In this document: positions 49,138 through 56,785 of the stretch, piece after piece
Layout of the letters: the number at the start of each line of letters is the position of its first letter
Position numbering within the stretch: position 1 is the stretch's first letter
Assembly: GCF_021952865.1 (NCBI RefSeq)
Contig: NZ_CP040792.1
Location: 558,001 to 622,000 of the forward strand
DNA length: 64,000 bases
Source: Clavibacter californiensis
Lineage (GTDB): Bacteria; Actinomycetota; Actinomycetes; Actinomycetales; Microbacteriaceae
Reading direction: 5' to 3'
Made by a program: the position numbers and the translations under genes
Notes under the pieces: generated by a model
What the model was told of the DNA's origin: nothing
The model's database searches: none
What the model saw: only the letters and a program-made list of their open reading frames with translations

Positions 49138-49428
49138 TCATGCGGCTCGGCTGGCGGGCTCGCGGCGATGCGCGCCCGGACTGGGGTGATCCACGGCGGC
49201 AGCGCCGTCCCGTGCCGGGCGCCGCCCCTCCGTCACCAGCACCGCCGCCATGCCCGCACCGCGGAGCACGAACCCCGCGAGCGTGACCGGCGTGATCCGC
49301 TCGCCCATCAGGAGCGCGCCCGCCGCCGTGGTCGTCGGCGCGACGAGGAACAGCAGTGCGTCGAGAGCGGTGATCCAGGACGCCGGATCCGCGGGCGGCG
49401 CCCCCGCCCGCGACCGCGCCCCGAGCAC
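49138..49428 (-). pseudogene. EamA/DMT transporter remnant
   Basis: Only the last two to three helices of an EamA-type drug/metabolite transporter remain: I-T-A-L-D-A-L-L-F-L-V-A-P-T-T-T-A-A-G-A-L-L-M-G-E-R-I-T-P-V-T-L-A-G is split here as helix 9, the G-E-R motif and helix 10. A full member has about 300 residues and ten helices. The 96-codon frame is therefore a C-terminal fragment. Confidence 0.75.
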
Positions 49429-49503
49429 GACGAAGGGGTGGGGGAGCGACCCGGATGCGCTCCCCCTCCCCTCGGCCGTGCGGCCCGATGGCCGCGCAGA
49501 CGC

Positions 49504-50196
49504 CTACTTGGTCGGCGTGGCCTTCACCAGGAACTCCACCGTGCCCTGGTCCTCGACGCTCACGAAGCCGAGGCTCGGGGCCTGGACGCCGTAGTCCGAG
49601 AAGGTGACGGGGATGGATCCGCTCACCTGCACGCCGTCGCCCGAGAGCGCGGCCTGCAGCGGCACGGTGACAGTCTGCGTCACGCCGTGCATGGTCAGCT
49701 CGCCGGTCGCCTGGACGGTGGCGACCTGGCCGTCGGCGGGCACGGCCGCGTCGACCGGCTGGGTCAGGGTGAAGGTCGCGTCGGGGTACTTGGAGACCTC
49801 CATCGCGGTGCCGCGGAAGTACTCGTCGCGGGGGGCCGCGTCGGTGGCGATGCTCGCGACGTCGACCTTCACGGTGGCGGCCGACAGGGTGGATCCGTCG
49901 ACCGTGATGCTGCCGGTCACGTCCTCGGTCTTGCCGACGACCGTCACGTCGGTGCCGTTGAGCACCTCGGCGACGCGGTATCCGGCGGTGCTGCCGGTGC
50001 CGATCTGCCACTCGCCGGACAGGTCGCTCGTGTCGAGCGAGGAGTCGGCGGGGGCGGCCGAGACGGACGGGGCGGCCGCGGGGGCGCCGACGATCACGTC
50101 GCGGTAGAAGGCGGGGCCGAACGCGGCGGCGCTGACACCGAGCACGACCACCACGGCCGCGCTCGTGCCGAGGATGATCTTGGTCTTCTTCTGCAT
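49504..50196 (-). CDS. yceI: YceI-family exported protein
   Basis: A 230-residue lipocalin-like protein with an N-terminal membrane anchor or signal (about 7-27). The YceI core begins S-G-E-W-Q-I-G-T-G-S-T-A-G-Y-R-V, continues T-V-D-V-A-S-I-A-T-D and ends S-D-Y-G-V-Q-A-P-S-L-G-F-V-S-V-E-D-Q-G. Family members bind polyisoprenoids or similar lipids and are often stress induced. The promoter matches that of the divergent ECF sigma factor. Confidence 0.9.
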   Translation of the reverse strand: MQKKTKIILGTSAAVVVVLGVSAAAFGPAFYRDVIVGAPAAAPSVSAAPADSSLDTSDLSGEWQIGTGSTAGYRVAEVLNGTDVTVVGKTEDVTGSITVDGSTLSAATVKVDVASIATDAAPRDEYFRGTAMEVSKYPDATFTLTQPVDAAVPADGQVATVQATGELTMHGVTQTVTVPLQAALSGDGVQVSGSIPVTFSDYGVQAPSLGFVSVEDQGTVEFLVKATPTK

Positions 50197-50261
50197 GGGG
50201 GTCTCCTGATCCGGATGGTGCTCATCTGATCGCCGCGAGAGGCTGCGTCGACATCAGGGAC

Positions 50262-50286
50262 GACGGACCAGCCGCGGAGAACGTTC
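50262..50286 (-). promoter_or_regulatory. ECF-type promoter of yceI
   Basis: On the minus strand GAACG (50286-50282), a 16-bp spacer and CGTC (50265-50262). This is the -35/-10 pattern of ECF sigma factors and mirrors the sigma gene's own promoter. It places yceI in the regulon of the neighbouring sigma factor. Confidence 0.7.
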
Positions 50287-50344
50287 ACGGGCTCAGGGTC
50301 CTGCCAGGTTCGCGGATCCCCCTGAGATGATTCCCGCGAGCGGT

Positions 50345-50369
50345 GAACCATCCGGCCGTCCATCTCGTC
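50345..50369 (+). promoter_or_regulatory. ECF-type promoter of the sigma/anti-sigma operon
   Basis: GAACC (50345-50349), a 16-bp spacer and CGTC (50366-50369), about 20 nt before the ATG at 50389. It indicates autoregulation. Confidence 0.72.
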
Positions 50370-50388
50370 GTGGAGGGAGGAGGCACGG

Positions 50389-50895
50389 ATGACCACGGAG
50401 AGCACGGCCCGGATGCGGGCGCTGCACGATGCGCACGCGCCTGCGCTGCAGCGGTACGCGCTGCGGCTCACGGGGGATCCGGCGCTCGCCGAGGACGTCG
50501 TGCAGGAGGCGCTGCTGCGGGCCTGGCGCTCGCCGGCGATCCTCGCGGAGGACGACGAGTCGGCTCGCCGCTGGCTCTTCACCGTCGTGCGCAACCTGGT
50601 GATCGACGACCGGCGCAGCGCCTGGCGCGGCCGCGAGACGCCGACCGACGTGCTGCCGGAGGATCCCGTCGCGGACGCCTCCGACGCCATCATCGACCGC
50701 CTGCTCGTGGCCGAGGCGCTCGTCTCGCTCTCCGCCGAGCACCGCCGCGCGGTCGTCAGCTGCTACCACCTCGGCCGGTCCGTCGCGGAGACCGCGGAGC
50801 GCGAGGGCGTCCCGCCCGGCACCATCAAGTCCCGCCTCCACTACGCGCTCAAGGCGCTCCGGCTCGCCCTGCAGGAACGAGGAGTCACCCGATGA
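50389..50895 (+). CDS. ECF RNA polymerase sigma factor
   Basis: A 168-residue ECF sigma factor (SigK/SigL-like). Region 2 has L-A-E-D-V-V-Q-E-A-L-L-R-A-W-R and R-R-W-L-F-T-V-V-R-N-L-V-I-D-D. Region 4 has L-S-A-E-H-R-R-A-V-V-S-C-Y-H-L-G-R-S-V-A-E-T-A-E and P-P-G-T-I-K-S-R-L-H-Y-A-L. The ribosome site is GGAGGGAGGAGG. The stop overlaps the anti-sigma start (ATGA). Confidence 0.93.
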   Translation: MTTESTARMRALHDAHAPALQRYALRLTGDPALAEDVVQEALLRAWRSPAILAEDDESARRWLFTVVRNLVIDDRRSAWRGRETPTDVLPEDPVADASDAIIDRLLVAEALVSLSAEHRRAVVSCYHLGRSVAETAEREGVPPGTIKSRLHYALKALRLALQERGVTR

Positions 50896-51692
50896 ACGAC
50901 CGCGCCGACGACATCCACGAGTGGGATGCCGCGTACGTGCTCGGCGGCCTGAGCGCCACCGATCGCGCGCTCTTCGAGGCCCACCTCGAGGGGTGCGACG
51001 CGTGCATGCGCTCCCTCGCCGAGCTCTCCGGCCTGCCCGGCGTGCTGCGGATGCTGCCCGTCGAGGAGGCGATCGTGCTGATGGACGAGCCCGAGGGTCC
51101 CGCCGTTCCGCAGCCGGTCGCGCCAGCGCAGGTCGCGCCAGCGCAGGACGCGCCTGGCCACCGGGTGCCGCGCCGGGGCCGTCGCCCCCTCTCGGGTGCC
51201 GCGCGCCCGCGGCTGTCCCGTCGCACCGGCAGGTGGCTGCTCGCCGCCGCCGCCGTCGTGCTCCTCGTCGGCGGCGCGGGCCTCGGCTCCGCGCTCCGCG
51301 CCGGCGTGAGCGTGCCCGTCGCGGATCCGACCCCCGCCGTCTCGTCGCCCGCCCAGGATCCGACCTCCGACACCGGCCTGCCCGCCGACGCCGTCAGCAT
51401 GCGCTCCGAGCTCGACGACAGCGTCACGGCGCAGCTCGCCGTGACGGCCAAGCCGTGGGGCACGCGCTTCGACTGGAGCTGCGCGTACGCGGGCGGCAGC
51501 GCGGGCAAGGGCGCCTACGACCTCGTCGCGATCGCCGACGACGGCACCCGCACGATCGTCGCCACGTGGGGCGCCGGCCAGGCCGAGGCGACCCAGCTCA
51601 CGGCGACGTCGGCCCTCCCGATCGACCGCATCCGCGAGGTGCAGATCACCCCATCCGACTCCGACGTGGTGCTGGCGAGTAGGGATCTCTAG
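50892..51692 (+). CDS. Zinc-binding anti-sigma factor (RskA-like)
   Basis: A 266-residue membrane anti-sigma factor. The ZAS motif H-x3-C-x2-C is His31, Cys35 and Cys38, preceded by the actinobacterial W-D-A-A-Y-V-L-G-G-L-S. A Pro/Arg linker leads to one membrane helix (W-L-L-A-A-A-A-V-V-L-L-V-G-G-A-G). The extracytoplasmic part is a small beta domain, the RskA type. It should bind the co-transcribed sigma factor and release it on signal. Confidence 0.9.
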   Translation: MNDRADDIHEWDAAYVLGGLSATDRALFEAHLEGCDACMRSLAELSGLPGVLRMLPVEEAIVLMDEPEGPAVPQPVAPAQVAPAQDAPGHRVPRRGRRPLSGAARPRLSRRTGRWLLAAAAVVLLVGGAGLGSALRAGVSVPVADPTPAVSSPAQDPTSDTGLPADAVSMRSELDDSVTAQLAVTAKPWGTRFDWSCAYAGGSAGKGAYDLVAIADDGTRTIVATWGAGQAEATQLTATSALPIDRIREVQITPSDSDVVLASRDL

Positions 51693-51711
51693 AGAGTGGG
51701 CCGCCGGTCCT

Positions 51712-51731
51712 TGATAGCATCGGCGCTATCA
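51712..51731. promoter_or_regulatory. Inverted repeat TGATAGC-N6-GCTATCA
   Basis: A perfect 7-6-7 inverted repeat immediately upstream of the AAGGAGG ribosome site (51734-51740) of the XRE gene. It is the likely operator for its autoregulation. Confidence 0.72.
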
Positions 51732-51745
51732 CTAAGGAGGCGGTC

Positions 51746-52321
51746 ATGACCATCGGGCAGGTGATCCACGGAGCGCGGCGCGCGAGCGGCCTCTCGCAAC
51801 GCGAGCTGAGCAGCATCTCGGGCGTCGCGCAGTCGACCGTCTCGGAGGTGGAGTCCGGACACCGAGTTCCGAGCGTCACGACCGTCGAGCGGCTCCTGCG
51901 TTCCACCGGCCACCAGCTCGTCGCCATCCCCACGCGTCGGTCGGATGCCGCCGCCGCCGCCGAGGGCATCGCCCGCAGCCTCTCCTCGCGGCGGGGCGAC
52001 CACGCCGTGCGTCACTTCATCCAGCTCGCCGACGATCTCGCGGCAGAGCACGGGAGCGTGCGATTCGTCCTCGCGATCGCGGAGCCGGCGCCCACGGGTG
52101 CGCAGCACTGGGACGCGGCCATCGCCGCCCTGGTCGAGCACCGGCTCGAGGAGGAGGGGCTTCCCGTGCCCGCGTGGGTCGCTTCCGATGAGCGACGCCT
52201 CGCAGACGAGTGGACCTTCGGCTCCGGACGCTACGCCATCCCCGTGGATCGCGACCGTGTTCCGGAGGCCTTCCTCCGCCACGGTGTTCTCCTGGACGCC
52301 GACACCCTGGTGAGCGTCTAG
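51746..52321 (+). CDS. XRE-family HTH protein, antitoxin-like
   Basis: A 191-residue protein. The N-terminal HTH (about 2-60) runs I-G-Q-V-I-H-G-A-R-R-A-S-G-L-S-Q-R-E-L and A-Q-S-T-V-S-E-V-E-S-G. The C-terminal domain (about 75-191) is unfamiliar, with A-D-E-W-T-F-G-S-G-R-Y near the end. It is immediately followed by a nucleotidyltransferase-fold gene with no gap. That layout and the operator-like repeat suggest an antitoxin of an XRE / nucleotidyltransferase pair. The ribosome site is a perfect AAGGAGG. Confidence 0.82.
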   Translation: MTIGQVIHGARRASGLSQRELSSISGVAQSTVSEVESGHRVPSVTTVERLLRSTGHQLVAIPTRRSDAAAAAEGIARSLSSRRGDHAVRHFIQLADDLAAEHGSVRFVLAIAEPAPTGAQHWDAAIAALVEHRLEEEGLPVPAWVASDERRLADEWTFGSGRYAIPVDRDRVPEAFLRHGVLLDADTLVSV

Positions 52322-52888
52322 ATGGCCATGTTCGATAGGGACGACCTCGAGTCGGCGCTGGGCGAGCTCGCTGCGCTCCTCGTCGAGCGCGGGACGACCG
52401 GGAACATGCAGATCTTCGGGGGCGCGGCGTTGACGCTCGGGCTCTTCGACCGTGGCACCACTGCCGACATCGACGCGCGAGTGCGCTTCGACGCGGACAT
52501 CACGGATCTGATGCAGCTCATCGCGGACAGACGCGGCTGGCAGCGCGATTGGCTCAACGACGCAGGTAGGGGGTTCCTCCCGCTGTACGGCCGCGAAGTC
52601 GACTGGGAGACGATCTTCGACCGGGACGGCGTGGCGATCCAGCTGGCGTCGGCCGAGGCCCTCCTGGCGATGAAGCTCAATGCGAACCGCCCTGGACGTG
52701 ACGACGAGGACATCGCGCAGCTGATGGCCATCTGCGGCGTCTCGTCGTCGGGTGGCGCTGAGGAGGTGTTCGAGGCGTACTACCCGGGCGAGTGCCTGAC
52801 CGGGAGGGCGGTGCGCATGGTGGAGGGCATCCTCGAGGGCGGGTTGCCGGAACGCGCTGCGCGCCCGCCCGCACCTCGCCTGGATTGA
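52322..52888 (+). CDS. Nucleotidyltransferase-fold protein (DUF6036-like), toxin-like
   Basis: A 188-residue protein whose N-terminal part has the minimal nucleotidyltransferase signature: I-F-G-G-A-A-L-T-L-G at about 31-40, then T-T-A-D-I-D-A-R-V with Asp49 and Asp51. This is the fold of AbiEii/MenT-type toxins, which modify tRNA. The ATG follows the antitoxin stop directly (TAGATG). C-terminal A-M-K-L-N-A-N-R-P-G-R-D-D-E-D-I-A-Q-L is the typical Lys/Asp motif of DUF6036/AbiEii-like proteins. Toxicity is inferred. Confidence 0.78.
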   Translation: MAMFDRDDLESALGELAALLVERGTTGNMQIFGGAALTLGLFDRGTTADIDARVRFDADITDLMQLIADRRGWQRDWLNDAGRGFLPLYGREVDWETIFDRDGVAIQLASAEALLAMKLNANRPGRDDEDIAQLMAICGVSSSGGAEEVFEAYYPGECLTGRAVRMVEGILEGGLPERAARPPAPRLD

Positions 52889-52991
52889 TGAGTCGGCGGT
52901 CCCAGCCGACCGCATCAGCCCTGGCGCGCCGCACGCGCCGCGCCGTAACCTGGCGTCCCACACCTGAGGAAAAGCGAGCGGCGAGGATCCG

Positions 52992-54380
52992 ATGAGCGAC
53001 CCGGCAGCGCAGGCAGACGTGCCCGACGTGCCCGACGTGCCCGCGATGAGCGACGCCGACGCGGCCGTCGTCGCCGCCCGCTGGAAGCGCAACGCGACCC
53101 TCTTCCTCAGCGGCCAGACGGTCTCGCTGTTCGGCTCGATGCTCGTCCAGTACGCGGTCATGTGGTACGTCACGTTCGAGACCCGCTCGGGCCTCGCGGT
53201 CGCGCTCTACGCGGTCTGCGCGTTCCTGCCGCAGGGCATCGTCTCGATCTTCGGCGGCACCCTCGCCGACCGCATGAACCGCCGCGTGCTCGTCATCGCG
53301 TCCGACAGCACCATCGCCATCGTCACGCTCGCCCTCGCGCTGCTCATGATGAACGGGGTCACCGACCTCTGGATCATCCTGCTCGCGGTCGCCGTGCGCT
53401 CCGTCGGCGCCGGGTTCCAGACACCCGCGGTGCAGGCGATGATCCCGCAGATCGTGCCGCCCGAGCAGCTGCTGCGGATCAACGGCATCTTCGGCACCAT
53501 CCAGTCGGCGATGGCCCTGCTCGCGCCGGCCGCCGCGGGCGCGATCTTCGCGGCCTACGGGCTCGTGCCGCTGTTCTTCGTCGACGCGATCACGGCCGCG
53601 ATCGGCATCGCGTTCCTGCTCTCGGTCGCGGTGCCGACGCTCGCGTCCATCGCCGACAAGACGTCGACGTACCGCGAGGACCTCGTCGAGGGGATCCGCT
53701 ACATCGGCGGCAACCCGGTCGTGCGCTGGCTGCTGGTGGTCTTCGCGATCATCTTCCTGCTCACGGTGGCGCCGTCGTTCATCACGCCGCTGCTCGTGGC
53801 CCGCACCTACGGCACCGAGGTCTGGATGGTGACCGTGCTCGAGATCGCCTTCAGCGTCGGCATGCTCGGCGGCGGCGCGCTCGTGTCGACGCTGTTCGCG
53901 AAGTCCGACCGCATGACGCTGATCCTCGTGAGCTGCTTCGGCTTCGCGATCTTCACCGCGGGCCTCGGCCTCAGCCCCAACCTCTGGGTCTTCTACGGCT
54001 TCATGTTCGCGATCGGCCTGTTCGTACCGCTGTTCTCGGCGCCGTTCATGACGCTCGTGCAGGAGACCGTCGCGCCCGAGATGCACGGCCGCGTCTTCAG
54101 CTACGTCGGCATCGTGATGGCGCTCGCGACCCCGATCGGCGCGGTCGCGTTCGGGCCGCTCGCCGACGTCTTCAGCGTCCAGACGCTGCTCGTCGCGGCC
54201 GGGATCATCACGGTCGTCGTCATCTCGGTGGCGATCTCCCTCCCGTCCGGCCGGGCCGCGATCCGGATCGCCCGGGAGAAGAAGGCGGAGGCGGACGCGG
54301 CGGACGCCGATCCCGACGGCGCCCCCGCGGCGTCCGGCGCGACCCCGGTCGACCCGGCGCGCGCGACGCCCGGCTCCTAG
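52992..54380 (+). CDS. MFS efflux transporter (macrolide/siderophore exporter type)
   Basis: A 462-residue 12-helix MFS protein. F-L-S-G-Q-T-V-S-L-F-G-S-M-L-V-Q-Y-A-V and G-G-T-L-A-D-R-M-N-R-R (motif A) fit the MefA/EntS-like exporter group. The cytoplasmic N-terminus has a D-V-P repeat (V-P-D-V-P-D-V-P). C-terminal tail is Ala/Asp-rich. Its TAG shares CTAG (54377-54380) with the convergent gene's stop. Exported compound unknown. Confidence 0.9.
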   Translation: MSDPAAQADVPDVPDVPAMSDADAAVVAARWKRNATLFLSGQTVSLFGSMLVQYAVMWYVTFETRSGLAVALYAVCAFLPQGIVSIFGGTLADRMNRRVLVIASDSTIAIVTLALALLMMNGVTDLWIILLAVAVRSVGAGFQTPAVQAMIPQIVPPEQLLRINGIFGTIQSAMALLAPAAAGAIFAAYGLVPLFFVDAITAAIGIAFLLSVAVPTLASIADKTSTYREDLVEGIRYIGGNPVVRWLLVVFAIIFLLTVAPSFITPLLVARTYGTEVWMVTVLEIAFSVGMLGGGALVSTLFAKSDRMTLILVSCFGFAIFTAGLGLSPNLWVFYGFMFAIGLFVPLFSAPFMTLVQETVAPEMHGRVFSYVGIVMALATPIGAVAFGPLADVFSVQTLLVAAGIITVVVISVAISLPSGRAAIRIAREKKAEADAADADPDGAPAASGATPVDPARATPGS

Positions 54381-54613
54381 CCGGCCGCGGGGTCGCGGGG
54401 CGGGGCGTCGGGGCCGGCGGCCTCCGCGTCGTCCGCGTGCGCGGCCGCGTCCCGCGCCATGTCCGCCCTCTGGGTGCGGCGCGCGAGGACGATCACCACG
54501 GCCAGGAGCACGAGCGCCACCACGCCCAGCACGATGTGTCCGGTGCGCAGCAGCGCGAGCCCGCCGAGCAGCAGCACGGGCAGGGCGAGGAGGTAGGGGA
54601 GTCGGGCGTCCAC
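54377..54613 (-). CDS. Small two-helix membrane protein
   Basis: A 78-residue protein with two hydrophobic stretches (L-P-Y-L-L-A-L-P-V-L-L-L-G-G-L-A and I-V-L-G-V-V-A-L-V-L-L-A-V-V-I-V-L) and an acidic Ala/Asp/Pro tail. No family recognised. It lies five bases after the TPR gene's stop, probably in one operon. Confidence 0.6.
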   Translation of the reverse strand: MDARLPYLLALPVLLLGGLALLRTGHIVLGVVALVLLAVVIVLARRTQRADMARDAAAHADDAEAAGPDAPPRDPAAG

Positions 54614-54617
54614 GCGT

Positions 54618-55145
54618 TCAGCCTGGCAGGTCGGATCGTGCGTCGCTGCCGTCGTCGCTGTCGCTGGCGCGCTCCGCGAGCTCGTCCGCGTAGGCCGCGA
54701 CCGCCCGGCCGTACGCCGGCAGCGTGGGCGCGAGCCGTCGGAGCGCGACGGCCAGCGCCTCCGTCGGGCGTCCCGCGTCGTGCAGCGCGAGCGCGAGGAA
54801 CGCGTCGCGTCCCGTCGCGTGCTCGTCGTCGGGCAGCGCCTCCAGGAGGTCGACCGCTTCCGTGGCCTCGCCGACGTTCCGCAGGGAGCTCGCGAGCTGG
54901 ATCACCGCGAGCGGCCGGTGCTCCGGATCCAGCCCGCCGTCGAGCGCCCGCCGGTACAGCGGCACGGCCTCCGCCTCGCGGCCCACGAGGTCATGCGCGC
55001 ACGCCAGCTCGAAGAGCGCCCGCGGTTCCCCGGCCGGGCGTTCCGAGACCAGCTCCCGCATCGCGGCGACGGTCTCGTCCGCGCGTTCGTCGTCGGCGGC
55101 CGCCCAGAAGGCGGCGACCCGTACGTCCCAGTCGTCGTGGTCCAT
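54618..55145 (-). CDS. Tetratricopeptide-repeat protein
   Basis: A 175-residue soluble protein built of TPR-like helical pairs: A-L-F-E-L-A-C-A-H-D-L-V-G-R-E-A-E-A-V-P-L-Y-R-R is split here as one repeat, then A-V-I-Q-L-A-S-S-L-R-N-V-G and A-F-L-A-L-A-L-H-D-A-G-R-P-T-E-A-L. It matches a common actinobacterial TPR family of unknown partner. The Ser/Asp-rich C-terminus is probably disordered. Confidence 0.85.
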   Translation of the reverse strand: MDHDDWDVRVAAFWAAADDERADETVAAMRELVSERPAGEPRALFELACAHDLVGREAEAVPLYRRALDGGLDPEHRPLAVIQLASSLRNVGEATEAVDLLEALPDDEHATGRDAFLALALHDAGRPTEALAVALRRLAPTLPAYGRAVAAYADELAERASDSDDGSDARSDLPG

Positions 55146-55169
55146 GGACCCAGCCTGTCAGGCGGGGAG

Positions 55170-55517
55170 TCAGTCTCCGAGCGCGGCGCTCGAGGGTCGA
55201 TCCTCGCCGCTCGCCGATGGCGCGGCCCGTCCCGCCTTGTCCGCCGTGGGCTTCCGCGACGACCGCATCACGTTCCTCACGCCCCAGACCACGTACCCCA
55301 CGATCACCAGGGCGATCCAGATGCCGCGGATCGGACCGGCAGGGAGGAAGACCGCCACCACCATGAGCGGGATCACCGCGTAGAACTTCACGATCGCGTT
55401 CTGGTTCTGGAAGTCCTCCTGGTCCCGTATCTCCGTCGGCGTGAGCCGCCGCATCCACGCCGGCCTCGTGCCCTTCTGATCGTCGCGCGGCGCGGCCCGG
55501 TCGTCGTCGTCTCCCAT
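55170..55517 (-). CDS. Small membrane protein (115 aa)
   Basis: A 115-residue protein with charged ends and two central hydrophobic segments (F-Y-A-V-I-P-L-M-V-V-A-V-F-L-P and I-W-I-A-L-V-I-V-G-Y-V-V-W-G-V). It lies 24 bp upstream of the TPR gene on the same strand. I do not recognise a family. Confidence 0.6.
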   Translation of the reverse strand: MGDDDDRAAPRDDQKGTRPAWMRRLTPTEIRDQEDFQNQNAIVKFYAVIPLMVVAVFLPAGPIRGIWIALVIVGYVVWGVRNVMRSSRKPTADKAGRAAPSASGEDRPSSAALGD

Positions 55518-55549
55518 CTCTCGAGCGTGCCAGGTCGGCGGCCCGTCGG

Positions 55550-56560
55550 TCAGCGGCCGCGCGGCGGCGGCGGCCCCGTCGTCGCCCGGCGCACGAGGCG
55601 CGTCGGCAGCTGCACGTGCATCGCCTCGGGCCCGGTGCCGGACATCAGCGACATGAGGAGATCGACCGCGGTCGTGCCGAGGCGCTGCATGGGCTGGCGG
55701 ATCGTGGTCAGCGGCGGCGTCATCTGCGACGCCTCCGGGATGTCGTCGAAGCCGATGACGGAGAGGTCCTCGGGCACGCGCATTCCGAGCTCGGCGGCCA
55801 CCTGCAGGATCGCGATGCCCGAGAGGTCGTTGGCGGCGAAGATCGCGGTCGGCGGGTCCGGCATCGCCAGCAGGGCGCGCGCCGGCTCCCGCGCGGCCGC
55901 GGTGAGGAAGAGGCCCGACCGCACGAGCGCCGGGTCGAACGCGATGCCGGCGTCCTGCAGGGCGCGGCGGTAGCCGGCCTCACGCAGGCTCGCCGAGCGG
56001 AGGTCGGGGCGGCCGGCCAGGAACCCGATCCGCCGGTGGCCGAGCTCGAGGAGGTGCCGCGTCGCCTGGAGCGCGCCGCCGAGGCTGTCGGACTCGACGC
56101 TCGGCAGGTCGGCGGGCCCGGTGTGCGGGTCGATGGAGACGACGGGGATCTCCGTCTGGGCGGTCACGACCGTGGGCGTCACCATGATCGCGCCGTCGAT
56201 GAGGGTGCCGCTCAGCCGGCTCAGCGACCGGCGCTCCCACCCCGTGTTGTCGACGGGACGGGAGCCGCTGTATGCCAGGAGGTCGTACTGCGAATTCCGC
56301 AGGGCCGCGCCCACGCCCTTCAGGATCTCCGCGCTGAACGGCTCGAAGCCCGCCACCAGCACGCCGATCACGCCCGTGCGGTGGGAGCGCATGCTGCTCG
56401 CCACGAGGCTCGACTCGTAGCCGAGGCGCTCGACGACCTCCATCACGCGGCGCGACGTCTCGGCCGAGATCCCGTAGCGCCCGTTCACCGCCTTGGACAC
56501 GGTGGACACCGAGACGCCGGCGGCAGCGGCGACGTCGTGGATGGTGGCGCGGCGGGGCAT
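55550..56560 (-). CDS. LacI-family regulator of the oligosaccharide uptake operon
   Basis: A 336-residue LacI repressor. The HTH is at the start: A-T-I-H-D-V-A-A-A-A-G-V-S-V-S-T-V-S-K-A-V-N-G, with hinge L-G-Y-E-S-S-L-V-A-S-S-M-R. The effector domain is of the ribose-binding type (G-F-D-D-I-P-E-A-S, A-N-D-L-S-G-I-A). It is divergent from the ABC importer/glycosidase genes and the operator-like site 56592-56605 lies between, so it is the probable repressor of both directions. The sugar ligand is unknown. Confidence 0.92.
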   Translation of the reverse strand: MPRRATIHDVAAAAGVSVSTVSKAVNGRYGISAETSRRVMEVVERLGYESSLVASSMRSHRTGVIGVLVAGFEPFSAEILKGVGAALRNSQYDLLAYSGSRPVDNTGWERRSLSRLSGTLIDGAIMVTPTVVTAQTEIPVVSIDPHTGPADLPSVESDSLGGALQATRHLLELGHRRIGFLAGRPDLRSASLREAGYRRALQDAGIAFDPALVRSGLFLTAAAREPARALLAMPDPPTAIFAANDLSGIAILQVAAELGMRVPEDLSVIGFDDIPEASQMTPPLTTIRQPMQRLGTTAVDLLMSLMSGTGPEAMHVQLPTRLVRRATTGPPPPRGR

Positions 56561-56591
56561 GGATTGGACCCTACGCCCGGAGAAAAGGATT

Positions 56592-56605
56592 TCGAAAACG
56601 TTTGA
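56592..56605. promoter_or_regulatory. LacI-type operator TCGAAAACGTTTGA
   Basis: Matches the AA-N-CG-N-TT core of LacI-family operators, near symmetric, in the AT-rich patch 32 nt before the LacI start and about 180 nt upstream of the binding-protein gene. Confidence 0.65.
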
Positions 56606-56785
56606 CGAAGATCGGAGCGCGACCGAGACTGGCCCGACCGGCCCCCGTCACGACGAAGCGACGAAGCGACGACGCGACAGAGGGCCCGGACCGAGTCGCA
56701 CCCCACAGCACCAGGCACGCGGCTCGCGCACGTCCACCCCCGACACCCACCAGGGTGCGCTCAAAGAAGAGACAGGTAGAACGAC

